Origin: Paenibacillus_AR sp051594765
Lineage (GTDB): Bacteria > Bacillota > Bacilli > Paenibacillales > NBRC-103111
Assembly: GCF_051594765.1 (NCBI RefSeq)
Contig: NZ_JBPPGJ010000013.1
Coordinates: 1-64,000 of the forward strand
Reading direction: 5' to 3'
Length of the DNA: 64,000 bases
In this document: piece after piece, positions 51,287 to 59,150 of the stretch
Position numbering within the stretch: position 1 is the first letter of the stretch
How the letters are laid out: each line of letters opens with the position of its first letter
Position numbers and translations under genes: made by a program
Notes under the pieces: model-generated
What the model was told of the DNA's origin: nothing
What the model saw: the letters and a program-made list of their open reading frames with translations, nothing else
The model's database searches: none

Positions 51287-51937
51287 TCAATCGGAGTCGG
51301 ATGAACGGTTCGGTTCCTCGGGAGAACCGGATTGGATCCGGTATACGGGAAAATCGATGGAATAGACGACAGCCAGCACGCGCACCGTAAAGGTGACGAA
51401 CAGGCAGATATACATGGAAAAAGTCATCGGCATATAAGGCTGGGAAGCCAGCATGCTGACGGCGCCCAGGATCGAAGCCACCGCATAGACCTCCTTGCGG
51501 AACACGTAAGGGATCTCCTTGGCGAACACATCCCGGATTACGCCTCCGCCAATACCCGTGATCAGCGCCATGGACATGACGAGGAAGGCTCCGTCGAATC
51601 CGTTGGTGATGGCGGCGCGGGCCCCTACGGCCGTGAACACCCCCAAGCCTACGGCATCGGAAACCATGAGAAGACTGTTAAAACGGCTCACATAGGGATA
51701 AAATACCCATGTCGCCAATCCTGCTCCCAGGCTGGCGATGAAATAGCGGGGATCGATGAAGGCGACGGGCGGCAGAACGCCGATCATGATATCCCGGGCG
51801 ATCCCCCCGCCCAGGGATGTGGCGACGCATAGGCTGACGACCCCGAACAAGTCCAGCTCCTTGCGGATGCCGACCACGGCGCCGGATACACCCGCGGCCA
51901 CGATACCCAGATAGATGAAAATTTCAATCAGCAGCAT
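51287..51937 (-). CDS. TRIC-type cation channel family protein (UPF0126)
   Basis: The 216-residue protein has seven hydrophobic segments in two repeats, each with the hallmark GGGxxRD: LGGGIARDIMIG near 44 and IGGGVIRDVFAK near 128. Prokaryotic members are trimeric channels that pass potassium or sodium. The C-terminus is acidic and polar (SPEEPNRSSDSD). The ribosome site before the ATG is weak. Monocistronic. Confidence 0.9.
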   Translation of the reverse strand: MLLIEIFIYLGIVAAGVSGAVVGIRKELDLFGVVSLCVATSLGGGIARDIMIGVLPPVAFIDPRYFIASLGAGLATWVFYPYVSRFNSLLMVSDAVGLGVFTAVGARAAITNGFDGAFLVMSMALITGIGGGVIRDVFAKEIPYVFRKEVYAVASILGAVSMLASQPYMPMTFSMYICLFVTFTVRVLAVVYSIDFPVYRIQSGSPEEPNRSSDSD

Positions 51938-52041
51938 GCTCTTAGTTGTCCTCTCTGTTAACGGTTGCTTTCATTTTAACCCAAAGTCGGCCGGGGAGGA
52001 ACATGGAGCTTCAGATCCTCGATTTTCTTTCACATCTTCCT

Positions 52042-52071
52042 ATTGTTCACGTTAACAATTTACGGTAGACT
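52042..52071 (+). promoter_or_regulatory. uxaC promoter with overlapping LacI-type operator
   Basis: ATTGTTCAC|GTTAACAAT (52042-52059) is an 18-bp palindrome with one mismatch and a CG centre, the mark of LacI-family sites. It also meets the CcpA cre consensus with one mismatch. A promoter TTGTTC (52043-52048) - 17 bp - TAGACT (52066-52071) lies over it, so binding should block RNA polymerase. Confidence 0.6.
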
Positions 52072-52128
52072 GTAGGAGAGAGATCATCATTCGATCCAAA
52101 CACTAAAACGAAGGTGGCGTAAGAGAGA

Positions 52129-53544
52129 ATGAAACCGTTTATGGACGAGAACTTCCTGCTTTCCAATGAAACTGCCGTGCGCTTGTACCACGACTTTGCC
52201 AAGAGCATGCCGATCATCGATTACCACTGCCATTTGAACCCGCAGGAAATCTACGAGAACAAATCCTACAAGAATATTACCGAGGTATGGCTGGGCGGCG
52301 ACCACTACAAGTGGAGAGCCATGCGTTCCAACGGCGTGGAGGAGCGCTTCGTCACAGGTGATGCCCCCGACTACGAGAAGTTCCTGGCCTATGCCAAGAC
52401 CTGCTCCGTCGCCATCGGCAACCCGCTCCACCACTGGTCTCACCTGGAGCTTCAGCGCTTCTTCGGCATCTATGACATCCTGAACGAGAAGAACGCTCCG
52501 GCCATCTGGGAGAAGGCCAATGCCAAGCTGACCGCACCGGGCTTCGGCGCCCGTGATCTGATCACCAACTCCAACGTCAAAGTGGTCTGCACCACTGACG
52601 ATCCTGTGGATTCCCTGGAATGGCATATCAAGCTGCGCGAAGACAAGTCCTTCGAGTGTGCCGTGCTGCCTTCCTTCCGTCCGGATAAGGCGCTCGAGAT
52701 CAACCGTGCCACCTTCCTGCCTTGGATCGCCAAGCTCGCCGAAGTAAGCGGCCGCGCCATCAAGACCTACGACGATCTCTTGGCTGCCCTGGAAGGCCGC
52801 GTCAACTTCTTCCACGAAGTCGGCTGTCTGGTATCCGACCACGCGCTGGATTATGTGCCATATGCCGCAACAACCCGTGAAGAAGCAGCTGCCATCTTCG
52901 CCAAGGGCCTTCAAGGCCAAGGCGTCAGCCTCGAGGAGGAAGTGAAGTACAAGACCTTCACCTTGATCTTCCTGGGCAAGCAATACGCCAAGCACGGCTG
53001 GGCCATGCAGTACCACATCAACGCCGGACGCAACAACAACACCGTGATGTTCAACAAGCTCGGTCCGGACACCGGCTATGACTCCATCAACGACAGCACC
53101 ATCTCCTATCCGCTGGGCCGTCTGCTGGACGCCATCGACCAGGAGCCGGAGAGACTGCCGAAGACCATCCTGTACTCCCTGCACCCGAAGGACAACCATG
53201 TCATCGGCACCATCATCGGCGCTTTCCAAGGCGGTGGCGTAGCAGGCAAGATCCAGTTCGGCTCCGCTTGGTGGTTCCTGGATACCAAGGAAGGCATGAT
53301 CACCCAGATGAAGACCTTGTCTGACCTGGGCCTTCTGAGCCGCTTCGTCGGCATGCTGACCGACTCCAGAAGCTTCCTCTCCTACACCCGCCACGAATAC
53401 TTCCGCCGCATTCTCTGCAACCTGCTCGGCGAGTGGGTGGAGAACGGCGAGTATCCGAACGACATGGAAGTTCTCGGCCAAGTGGTTCAGGACATCTGCT
53501 TCAACAACGCCAAGAATTACTTCCAGTTCCCGACCTTGAAATAA
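52129..53544 (+). CDS. uxaC: Uronate isomerase (glucuronate/galacturonate)
   Basis: The 471-residue amidohydrolase-fold enzyme turns D-glucuronate into fructuronate and D-galacturonate into tagaturonate. The metal-binding IDYHCHLNPQEIY is near residue 30; other family stretches are CTTDDPVDSLEWH, MQYHINAGRNNN and VGMLTDSRSFLSYTRHEYFRR. Single gene here; the reductases and dehydratases of the pathway are outside the window. Codon use is strongly biased to C-ending codons, suggesting high expression. Confidence 0.95.
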   Translation: MKPFMDENFLLSNETAVRLYHDFAKSMPIIDYHCHLNPQEIYENKSYKNITEVWLGGDHYKWRAMRSNGVEERFVTGDAPDYEKFLAYAKTCSVAIGNPLHHWSHLELQRFFGIYDILNEKNAPAIWEKANAKLTAPGFGARDLITNSNVKVVCTTDDPVDSLEWHIKLREDKSFECAVLPSFRPDKALEINRATFLPWIAKLAEVSGRAIKTYDDLLAALEGRVNFFHEVGCLVSDHALDYVPYAATTREEAAAIFAKGLQGQGVSLEEEVKYKTFTLIFLGKQYAKHGWAMQYHINAGRNNNTVMFNKLGPDTGYDSINDSTISYPLGRLLDAIDQEPERLPKTILYSLHPKDNHVIGTIIGAFQGGGVAGKIQFGSAWWFLDTKEGMITQMKTLSDLGLLSRFVGMLTDSRSFLSYTRHEYFRRILCNLLGEWVENGEYPNDMEVLGQVVQDICFNNAKNYFQFPTLK

Positions 53545-53551
53545 GCTAAAC

Positions 53552-53600
53552 CAAGAAGGGCTGTGCTCGCCATCCATCGATGGCCGCACAGCCCTTCTCT
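53552..53600. terminator. Bidirectional terminator
   Basis: AGAAGGGCTGTG (53554-53565) pairs with CACAGCCCTTCT (53587-53598); inner CCATC/GATGG closes the loop. Confidence 0.87.
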
Positions 53601-53603
53601 TCG

Positions 53604-53906
53604 TCAATCCCACATGCGCTTCAACGCTTCGAGACCGGTCATGCCCGGAACGATGCCCCTCGCCGCGGCTTCGTGAGTCACGGATTCCAGCGGCGCCGCG
53701 ATCAGCTCCTCCAGGGTCCGCACGCCTACGGCACGGCCTGCGATGATTTTGCGGTCGCCAAGCTTGTCATTCAGAAGACCCACATCCAGCGCTCCGCACA
53801 TAATGTAGCCGATGTCCGTCGAGACCGCCAGCAGTGTGGTCTTGGGCAGCTTGACCTCCACTCCCAAGGCCACCCGGTCCTCTACGGGTACCGGAATCAT
53901 CCGCAT
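53604..53906 (-). CDS. yunC: YunC family protein (DUF1805)
   Basis: The 100-residue product matches YunC: LGVEVKLPKTTLLAVSTDIGYIMCGALDVGLLNDKL and RKIIAGRAVGVRTLEELIAAPLESVT. The family has unknown function and no evident catalytic set; one conserved Cys lies in the IMCGALD stretch. I set the start at 53906 (GGGGGTG nine bases upstream), which gives the family's usual length; a longer frame to 53981 would overlap nothing but lacks a site. Confidence 0.87.
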   Translation of the reverse strand: MRMIPVPVEDRVALGVEVKLPKTTLLAVSTDIGYIMCGALDVGLLNDKLGDRKIIAGRAVGVRTLEELIAAPLESVTHEAAARGIVPGMTGLEALKRMWD

Positions 53907-53998
53907 CAATGCCAACACCCCCAGCATCATGGTTTTGGCCATTATATGCGGGAGGACGGCCAAAGGTGTGGACCGTTTCACCGGATTCCCTCGACCGG

Positions 53999-54508
53999 CT
54001 ACTGTTCCTCACTCGGCACCACCATCGCCCGGATCTCCTCGTAGGAGACGGGACGGTAATTCCACTGCTCCACGCTGACATTGACGTATTGGAGCCCCTC
54101 GTACTTCTGGCCATGGATATGGCCATGGATATTGACGTAAGGCATATGCTTATTCATATACATGGGCTCATGGCTCAGGAAGAAGAAGCCGCCGTATACG
54201 ATCGGATGCTCGCTTACTTCGTCGAAGCCGGCCTCCAGCCACCATCTCCGGGAACGGCCGCGGTCATGATTGCCCATAATCAGAATCTTATACCCATTCA
54301 AGCGGTCTAGGATAGCGCGGGTCTTCTCCTTGTTCAGGAACGAGAAGTCCCCCAGATGGTAAACGCGGTCCTCCGGTCCAACCGATTCGTTCCAGCACTC
54401 GATCATCCGCTCGTTCATCTCCTCCGTATCGGCGAAAGGACGAGACTCAAAATCGATGATGTTCCTGTGCCCAAAATGATGATCCGATATCATAAATACG
54501 TTCGGCAT
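53999..54508 (-). CDS. Calcineurin-like metallophosphoesterase
   Basis: This 169-residue phosphoesterase has the ordered metal motifs ISDHHFGH, YHLGDFSF, IMGNHDRG, LSHEP and NIHGHIHG. It is close to the short cytosolic phosphoesterases seen in many bacteria and phages. Substrate unknown. The ATG follows GGAGGG. Next to it upstream is an exported coiled-coil protein; no functional link is evident. Confidence 0.9.
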   Translation of the reverse strand: MPNVFMISDHHFGHRNIIDFESRPFADTEEMNERMIECWNESVGPEDRVYHLGDFSFLNKEKTRAILDRLNGYKILIMGNHDRGRSRRWWLEAGFDEVSEHPIVYGGFFFLSHEPMYMNKHMPYVNIHGHIHGQKYEGLQYVNVSVEQWNYRPVSYEEIRAMVVPSEEQ

Positions 54509-54533
54509 CGTTTCCCTCCTGTCATCATCCTAA

Positions 54534-55019
54534 TCAATAAGCCGGAAGATTCAGCTCCTTGCGGAGCTGGCGGACCGTTTTCTCCCCGCTCAGGTATGTA
54601 TCTTTGCCCTTCTCCAGCAGGGTGATCCGAAGCTTCGCCTTGTCCGCTTGCCGCAGATAGACCGGATCGTTCTCCCGCTCCGACCGCTCCTTGAGCTCCC
54701 TCGCGCAGTCATACAGGGTTCCGATCGAGGTGTCCAGCTGGTTCAGGAATCCTGCTTCGTTATCCGGATCCAGCTCACGGCGGATCCTTCCCCTCTCCAT
54801 ATCCAGCTGCTTAACCAGCTTCCCCTGCAGAACCACGGCTTCCGTTTCCTCTTCGGTTGCAGCAGGCATCGCGGACATCTTCATCTGTTCTGCGGCGACC
54901 TGCGCGTCGAGCTGCGCCAACCGCGCCTTCAGGCTTGAAGGGGAAGAGCCGGCACTCGCGCCGCATAGCCCGATGGATGTCAGAACCAGCACGGATAGGG
55001 CAATCACTGTTCTCCTCAA
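54534..55019 (-). CDS. Exported coiled-coil protein, unrecognised
   Basis: The product of about 161 residues begins with a signal peptide (RRTVIALSVLVLTSIGLCGASAG); a cysteine at the end of the core (GLC-GAS) could be a lipobox but lacks the usual LxxC pattern. The rest is charged and helical with heptads (LKARLAQLDAQVAAEQMKM; LRITLLEKGKDTYL). The TTG at 55019 lies six bases after GGGGAGGT; the ATG at 55025 directly touches that site. I recognise no family. Confidence 0.7.
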   Translation of the reverse strand: MRRTVIALSVLVLTSIGLCGASAGSSPSSLKARLAQLDAQVAAEQMKMSAMPAATEEETEAVVLQGKLVKQLDMERGRIRRELDPDNEAGFLNQLDTSIGTLYDCARELKERSERENDPVYLRQADKAKLRITLLEKGKDTYLSGEKTVRQLRKELNLPAY

Positions 55020-55044
55020 CGTCATACCTCCCCGGTATATGTAC

Positions 55045-55084
55045 CAAAAGAAGCCGAACCATCCGTTATGAATGGTCCAGCTTC
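55045..55084 (-). terminator. Terminator of the SulP gene
   Basis: Minus strand GAAGCTGGACCAT and ATGGTTCGGCTTC pair with two G-U pairs, followed by TTTTGG. Confidence 0.7.
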
Positions 55085-55122
55085 CTTATACGCGGCCGCT
55101 TGTTACGGCGGTTCCGCCATGC

Positions 55123-56907
55123 TTACACGCCGAGCGGCACTTTCTTTTGGGCCGCGCCATGCGGCTTCCCGTCGTACACGCGGCCTGCCGAAGCGGCTCC
55201 GGCCAGCTCTGCGCATTCACGGAAGGCCAGGTGCTTGCAGCCTTGGCACTTGTGGGTGTCGACATGCTTCATAGCATAGTCGATGGCTTCGCCCGTATGC
55301 TCGAAGAAGGAGGACTCCCCGAGCCTTGCGTACAAGCCGGTGGTCTGCAGAACCTCCAGAGGCTGCTTTTGGATGCCGGCCACCAAGAGCTTGCCGCCGT
55401 GTGCTTGGAAGTGCTTGACCAATTCCGCCATGTTGCGCTCCCCGGTGGTGTCCATGAACGTGACTTTGTTCATTAGGAGCAGCAGCACCTTCGGCTTGTC
55501 GTGAATCGTCTCCATAATCGTATTCTCAAAATACCGGGCCGCTCCGAAGAACAGCGCCCCCTCTACGGTGAACATGCTGATCTGCGGGCAGTCATGACCC
55601 TCATACACCATATGCGGCATGGCCTTGGCATGCTTGTCGGCGGGATCCGGCAGCACCTTGGACACCGTCAGCGTATCGCTCATCCGCTTGACGAACAGCA
55701 CGACGGCCAGCACCAGCCCGGCCTCCACGGCAGTCGTCAAATCCGTGAACACCGTCAGCAGGAAGGTGATGACCAGCACCAGGGAGTCCCCCGAGCGGGT
55801 CTTCAGGACGTGGGCGAATTCCTTGCGCTCACTCATATTCCACGCGACGACCATCAGCACGGGAGCCATGCTCGCCAGAGGGATCAGAGAAGCGTAGGGT
55901 GCGAACAGCAGCAGCACCAGCAGCACCACGACCCCGTGGAAGATCCCCGACAGCGGAGAGAATGCCCCGTTGCGGATGTTGGTCGCCGTCCGCGCGATGG
56001 CCCCGGTGGCTGGAATGCCTCCGAACAGCGGAGTCACCATGTTGGCGATCCCCTGCCCCATCAGCTCCCGGTTGCTGTTATGCCGGTCGCCGCTCATGCC
56101 GTCGGCCACCACGGCCGACAGAAGAGATTCGATCCCGCCCAGCATGGCGATGATCGCAGCAGGCTTCCACAGATGCAGGAGATTGTCGAGGCTCACATTC
56201 GGCATATGAAGGGCCGGCAGGCTGCTCGGAATGTCCCCGTAGGTGGAGCCGATGGTGGCTACCTGGCCGTCGAAGAACAAGGCGGCCAGCACGGTGGAGA
56301 CCAGGAGACCGACCAGCGGCCCCGGGACCTTCTTGACGAAGCGGGGAGTGAGCAGAATGCAGGCCAGGCTGATCCCGGCCGTTAAGAGCGCATACCCGTT
56401 CAAGGTGTTCATGCGGAGCCCGAGCTCCTTCATGTTATCGATGAAGTATTCATGCTTCTCCACGCCGGACAGGCCCAGGAAGCCCGCGATCTGGCCGGAG
56501 AAGATGGTGACGGCGATCCCGGTGGTGAAGCCGATGGTGACGGGACGGGGAATGAACTTCATCAGCGCCCCCATCTTGAACAGTCCCATCAGGAAGAGCA
56601 TGACCCCGGCCATAAATCCGGCGATCAACAGATTCTCGTACCCGTAATCCATGACAATGGCGAAGAGGATGGGGATGAACGCCCCTGTCGGTCCCCCGAT
56701 CTGGAACCGTGATCCCCCGAGCAGGGAGATCAGAATGCCTGCAACAATGGTCGTGTAGATGCCATACTCCGGCTTGACGCCCGAGGCAATGGCAAAAGCC
56801 ATTCCCAGCGGAATGGCGATAATCCCTACGATGACCCCGGAAACCAGATCTTTGCGCAGCGTATCGACGCTGTACCCCGCATAACGCCCAGTTAACGTGA
56901 ATTTCAT
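55123..56907 (-). CDS. SulP family anion transporter with STAS domain
   Basis: The 594-residue protein has 10-12 membrane segments with SulP marks (LVSGVIVGIIAIPLGMAFAIASG near residue 20; GGSRFQIGGPTGAFIPI near 65; GDRHNSNRELMGQGIAN) and a C-terminal STAS domain at about 440-545 (FTVEGALFFGAARYFENTI, MNKVTFMDTTGERNMAEL). It probably moves sulfate, bicarbonate or another anion. An extra tail after STAS carries KCQGCKHLAFREC, a small cysteine cluster unusual for the family. The ATG follows AAGGGAT. Confidence 0.9.
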   Translation of the reverse strand: MKFTLTGRYAGYSVDTLRKDLVSGVIVGIIAIPLGMAFAIASGVKPEYGIYTTIVAGILISLLGGSRFQIGGPTGAFIPILFAIVMDYGYENLLIAGFMAGVMLFLMGLFKMGALMKFIPRPVTIGFTTGIAVTIFSGQIAGFLGLSGVEKHEYFIDNMKELGLRMNTLNGYALLTAGISLACILLTPRFVKKVPGPLVGLLVSTVLAALFFDGQVATIGSTYGDIPSSLPALHMPNVSLDNLLHLWKPAAIIAMLGGIESLLSAVVADGMSGDRHNSNRELMGQGIANMVTPLFGGIPATGAIARTATNIRNGAFSPLSGIFHGVVVLLVLLLFAPYASLIPLASMAPVLMVVAWNMSERKEFAHVLKTRSGDSLVLVITFLLTVFTDLTTAVEAGLVLAVVLFVKRMSDTLTVSKVLPDPADKHAKAMPHMVYEGHDCPQISMFTVEGALFFGAARYFENTIMETIHDKPKVLLLLMNKVTFMDTTGERNMAELVKHFQAHGGKLLVAGIQKQPLEVLQTTGLYARLGESSFFEHTGEAIDYAMKHVDTHKCQGCKHLAFRECAELAGAASAGRVYDGKPHGAAQKKVPLGV

Positions 56908-57031
56908 ATGATCCCTTCTTATGTAAGAGTGCGCATGGATGCTCCATACTTACCCCCCATGGTAGACCTCAACCGTATTCCCGTCAATAGTAAAATCATA
57001 GGAGGCGGCCAATGGGGCGCCACTGGACCGG

Positions 57032-58972
57032 TCAGCAGGTCGGCTTCTGCATGGGGTGAAGTACGGACTCAGACCCTCCGCCAGGAAGCCGCCCCTGGTG
57101 CAAGCGCATCATCTCTTGGAACCGCCCCGCCGTAACAGGCGGGCTGAACCAGTAGCCCTGGACCTCGTTGCACTGGTTGCGGTGGAGGAAATCCAGCTGC
57201 TCCTCGGTTTCCACCCCCTCGGCGATTACTTTCAGATTCAGATGGCGCGTCATGCTGATGATCGTGGCCACGATGGCCGCATCATTGGGATCCACCATGA
57301 TGTCCCGGACGAAGGAGCGGTCGATCTTCAGCTTGTCGATGGGGAACCTCTTCAAGAGATACAAGGAGCTGTAGCCGGTTCCGAAGTCATCGATGCTGAT
57401 CTTCACCCCCAGCTCCTTCAGCTCCCGCAGCACGGCGGTCGCAACCTCCACATCCATGGTCATGCTCTCCGTAATCTCCAGCTCCAGATAACGCGGCGGC
57501 AATCCGGTTTCCTCCAGGATCGAACGAATGCGCTCCTTCAGATGCATCTGGAGAAACTGGCGCATGGACAGGTTGACCGAAACGGGCACCGGAGGAATGC
57601 CGGACAGCTGCCAGGCGCGGTTCTGCTTGCAGGCCTCCCGGATGACCCAATCGCCGATGGGAACGATCAGACCGGTCTCCTCGGCGATCGGGATGAAATC
57701 CTCGGGAGAGATCATGCCCCGCTCCGGGTGATTCCAGCGGATCAGCGCCTCCATTCCGACGATCGTGCCGCTTTCGGTATCCAGTTGGGGCTGATAATAG
57801 AGCTGGAATTCGTTCCTCTGGATCGCCCGGCGCATCTCATTCTCCAGCGTCAGCCGCTTCAGGGAAACGGCGTGCATCCCGTTATGGAAGGCTTGGAAAT
57901 TATTCTTGCCCGACTCTTTGGAGCGGGACAATGCGATATCCGCATGCTTCATCAAGGCATCCGCATCCACGTCCTCCTCACATCCCGTGAAGCGGGCCAT
58001 GCCGATGGAGGCGGTAATATGGATCTGGTACTCCCCGATGGTGAAGGGCTCCAGAAGAGCCTCCGCCACCTGTTCGGCCTTCTTGGCCATCTCATCGTCG
58101 GAATCCACGTTCCGGTGGAACAGGGCGAACTCATCCCCCTCCGTACGGGCCAGGTAATCCTCCTCCCGGATGCAGCGGGTGAAGCGTTCGGCCACTTGGA
58201 CGAGCAGCAAGTCGCCGTATTCGTGTCCGAAGCTGTCATTAACCAGCTTGAACCGGTCGATGTCGAGATACAGAACGGCCAATCCGGCGCCACCCCCCCG
58301 GGTCGCTCTCATAGCCTGCTCCAGCCGCTCCCGGAACAGCCTACGGTTCGGCAGTCCGGTCAAATCGTCATGGTAGGCCATATGCCGGATCCGGCTCTCC
58401 ATTTCCTTGCGCTCGGACAGATCACGGGCCATAGCCAGGAATGCCCGCCGGCCGTTCAGGCGAATCAGCCGGAGATGCAGTTCCACCGGCACCAGCCTGC
58501 CGTCCTTGGTCCGGTATTCCAGCTCCCGGCTGATTCCCTTGGCCAGTCTGCCGGCGCTGAGCAGGTACGGAGTCCATTCTGCTGCGGATGCCACATCCGC
58601 AATGTCTCCTGCGCCCAGCCCGAGAAGCTCCTCCCGCGTGTAGCCAAGCCGTTCGCAAGCCGTCCGGTTGGCCTCCACGATGCGGTTGGGCTCCCGGCAT
58701 TCCATCACCAGGATGGCATCGTTCACTTGGTCCAGCAGCTCCTTATATACCAAAGCTACCTCCAGCTCCCTCATCCTTTGGTCCAGCCCGTGGATGCGTC
58801 CATAATACACGGCGGGGGTAAGACCCGCCAAACACCCGAAGAAGGCGGCCAGAAGCGCGGACTGTTGGGATTGAACGGCCCATACCGTTCCGGCGGTTCC
58901 GATGGTAAGGCCGGCTGCGGCTAGAGCCAGGACGGTTTTCTTGCTGGTGCGGAAGGCTTCTGCATAGGACAT
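57032..58972 (-). CDS. Membrane PAS-GGDEF-EAL protein, cyclic-di-GMP turnover
   Basis: The 646-residue protein has two N-terminal membrane segments (about 14-55), a PAS domain (about 80-200), a GGDEF domain (about 205-365) and an EAL domain (about 380-630). The GGDEF motif reads TEGDEF, with the first Gly replaced by Glu, while the inhibitory-site RxxD (REED) is kept; cyclase activity may be lost. The EAL half is complete (MEALIRW, ELEITES, DDFGTGYSS, KIDRSF, EGVET), so phosphodiesterase activity is likely. I chose the ATG at 58972; its GAGGAG is 14 bases away, so a TTG at 58975 is possible. Confidence 0.9.
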   Translation of the reverse strand: MSYAEAFRTSKKTVLALAAAGLTIGTAGTVWAVQSQQSALLAAFFGCLAGLTPAVYYGRIHGLDQRMRELEVALVYKELLDQVNDAILVMECREPNRIVEANRTACERLGYTREELLGLGAGDIADVASAAEWTPYLLSAGRLAKGISRELEYRTKDGRLVPVELHLRLIRLNGRRAFLAMARDLSERKEMESRIRHMAYHDDLTGLPNRRLFRERLEQAMRATRGGGAGLAVLYLDIDRFKLVNDSFGHEYGDLLLVQVAERFTRCIREEDYLARTEGDEFALFHRNVDSDDEMAKKAEQVAEALLEPFTIGEYQIHITASIGMARFTGCEEDVDADALMKHADIALSRSKESGKNNFQAFHNGMHAVSLKRLTLENEMRRAIQRNEFQLYYQPQLDTESGTIVGMEALIRWNHPERGMISPEDFIPIAEETGLIVPIGDWVIREACKQNRAWQLSGIPPVPVSVNLSMRQFLQMHLKERIRSILEETGLPPRYLELEITESMTMDVEVATAVLRELKELGVKISIDDFGTGYSSLYLLKRFPIDKLKIDRSFVRDIMVDPNDAAIVATIISMTRHLNLKVIAEGVETEEQLDFLHRNQCNEVQGYWFSPPVTAGRFQEMMRLHQGRLPGGGSESVLHPMQKPTC

Positions 58973-59150
58973 CAACGGACATTCGACTCCTCTTCGCCAT
59001 ACGCCGCGGCCGCGAAAGATTGCGCTTACATTTTCAGGCGTGGCCGGGCGGCGGCAGGATGCAATAGGGAATGATGTGGCATGTTTTGCTATGGAAGTTC
59101 TACATTCCTCTTGCATATTCCTGCCAATCCGCCAAAAAACCTGTCCCCGG

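Noticed and set aside
59040..59150. Terminator of the Lhr-type helicase gene
   Set aside because: A T-run is present on the minus strand but no convincing stem precedes it.
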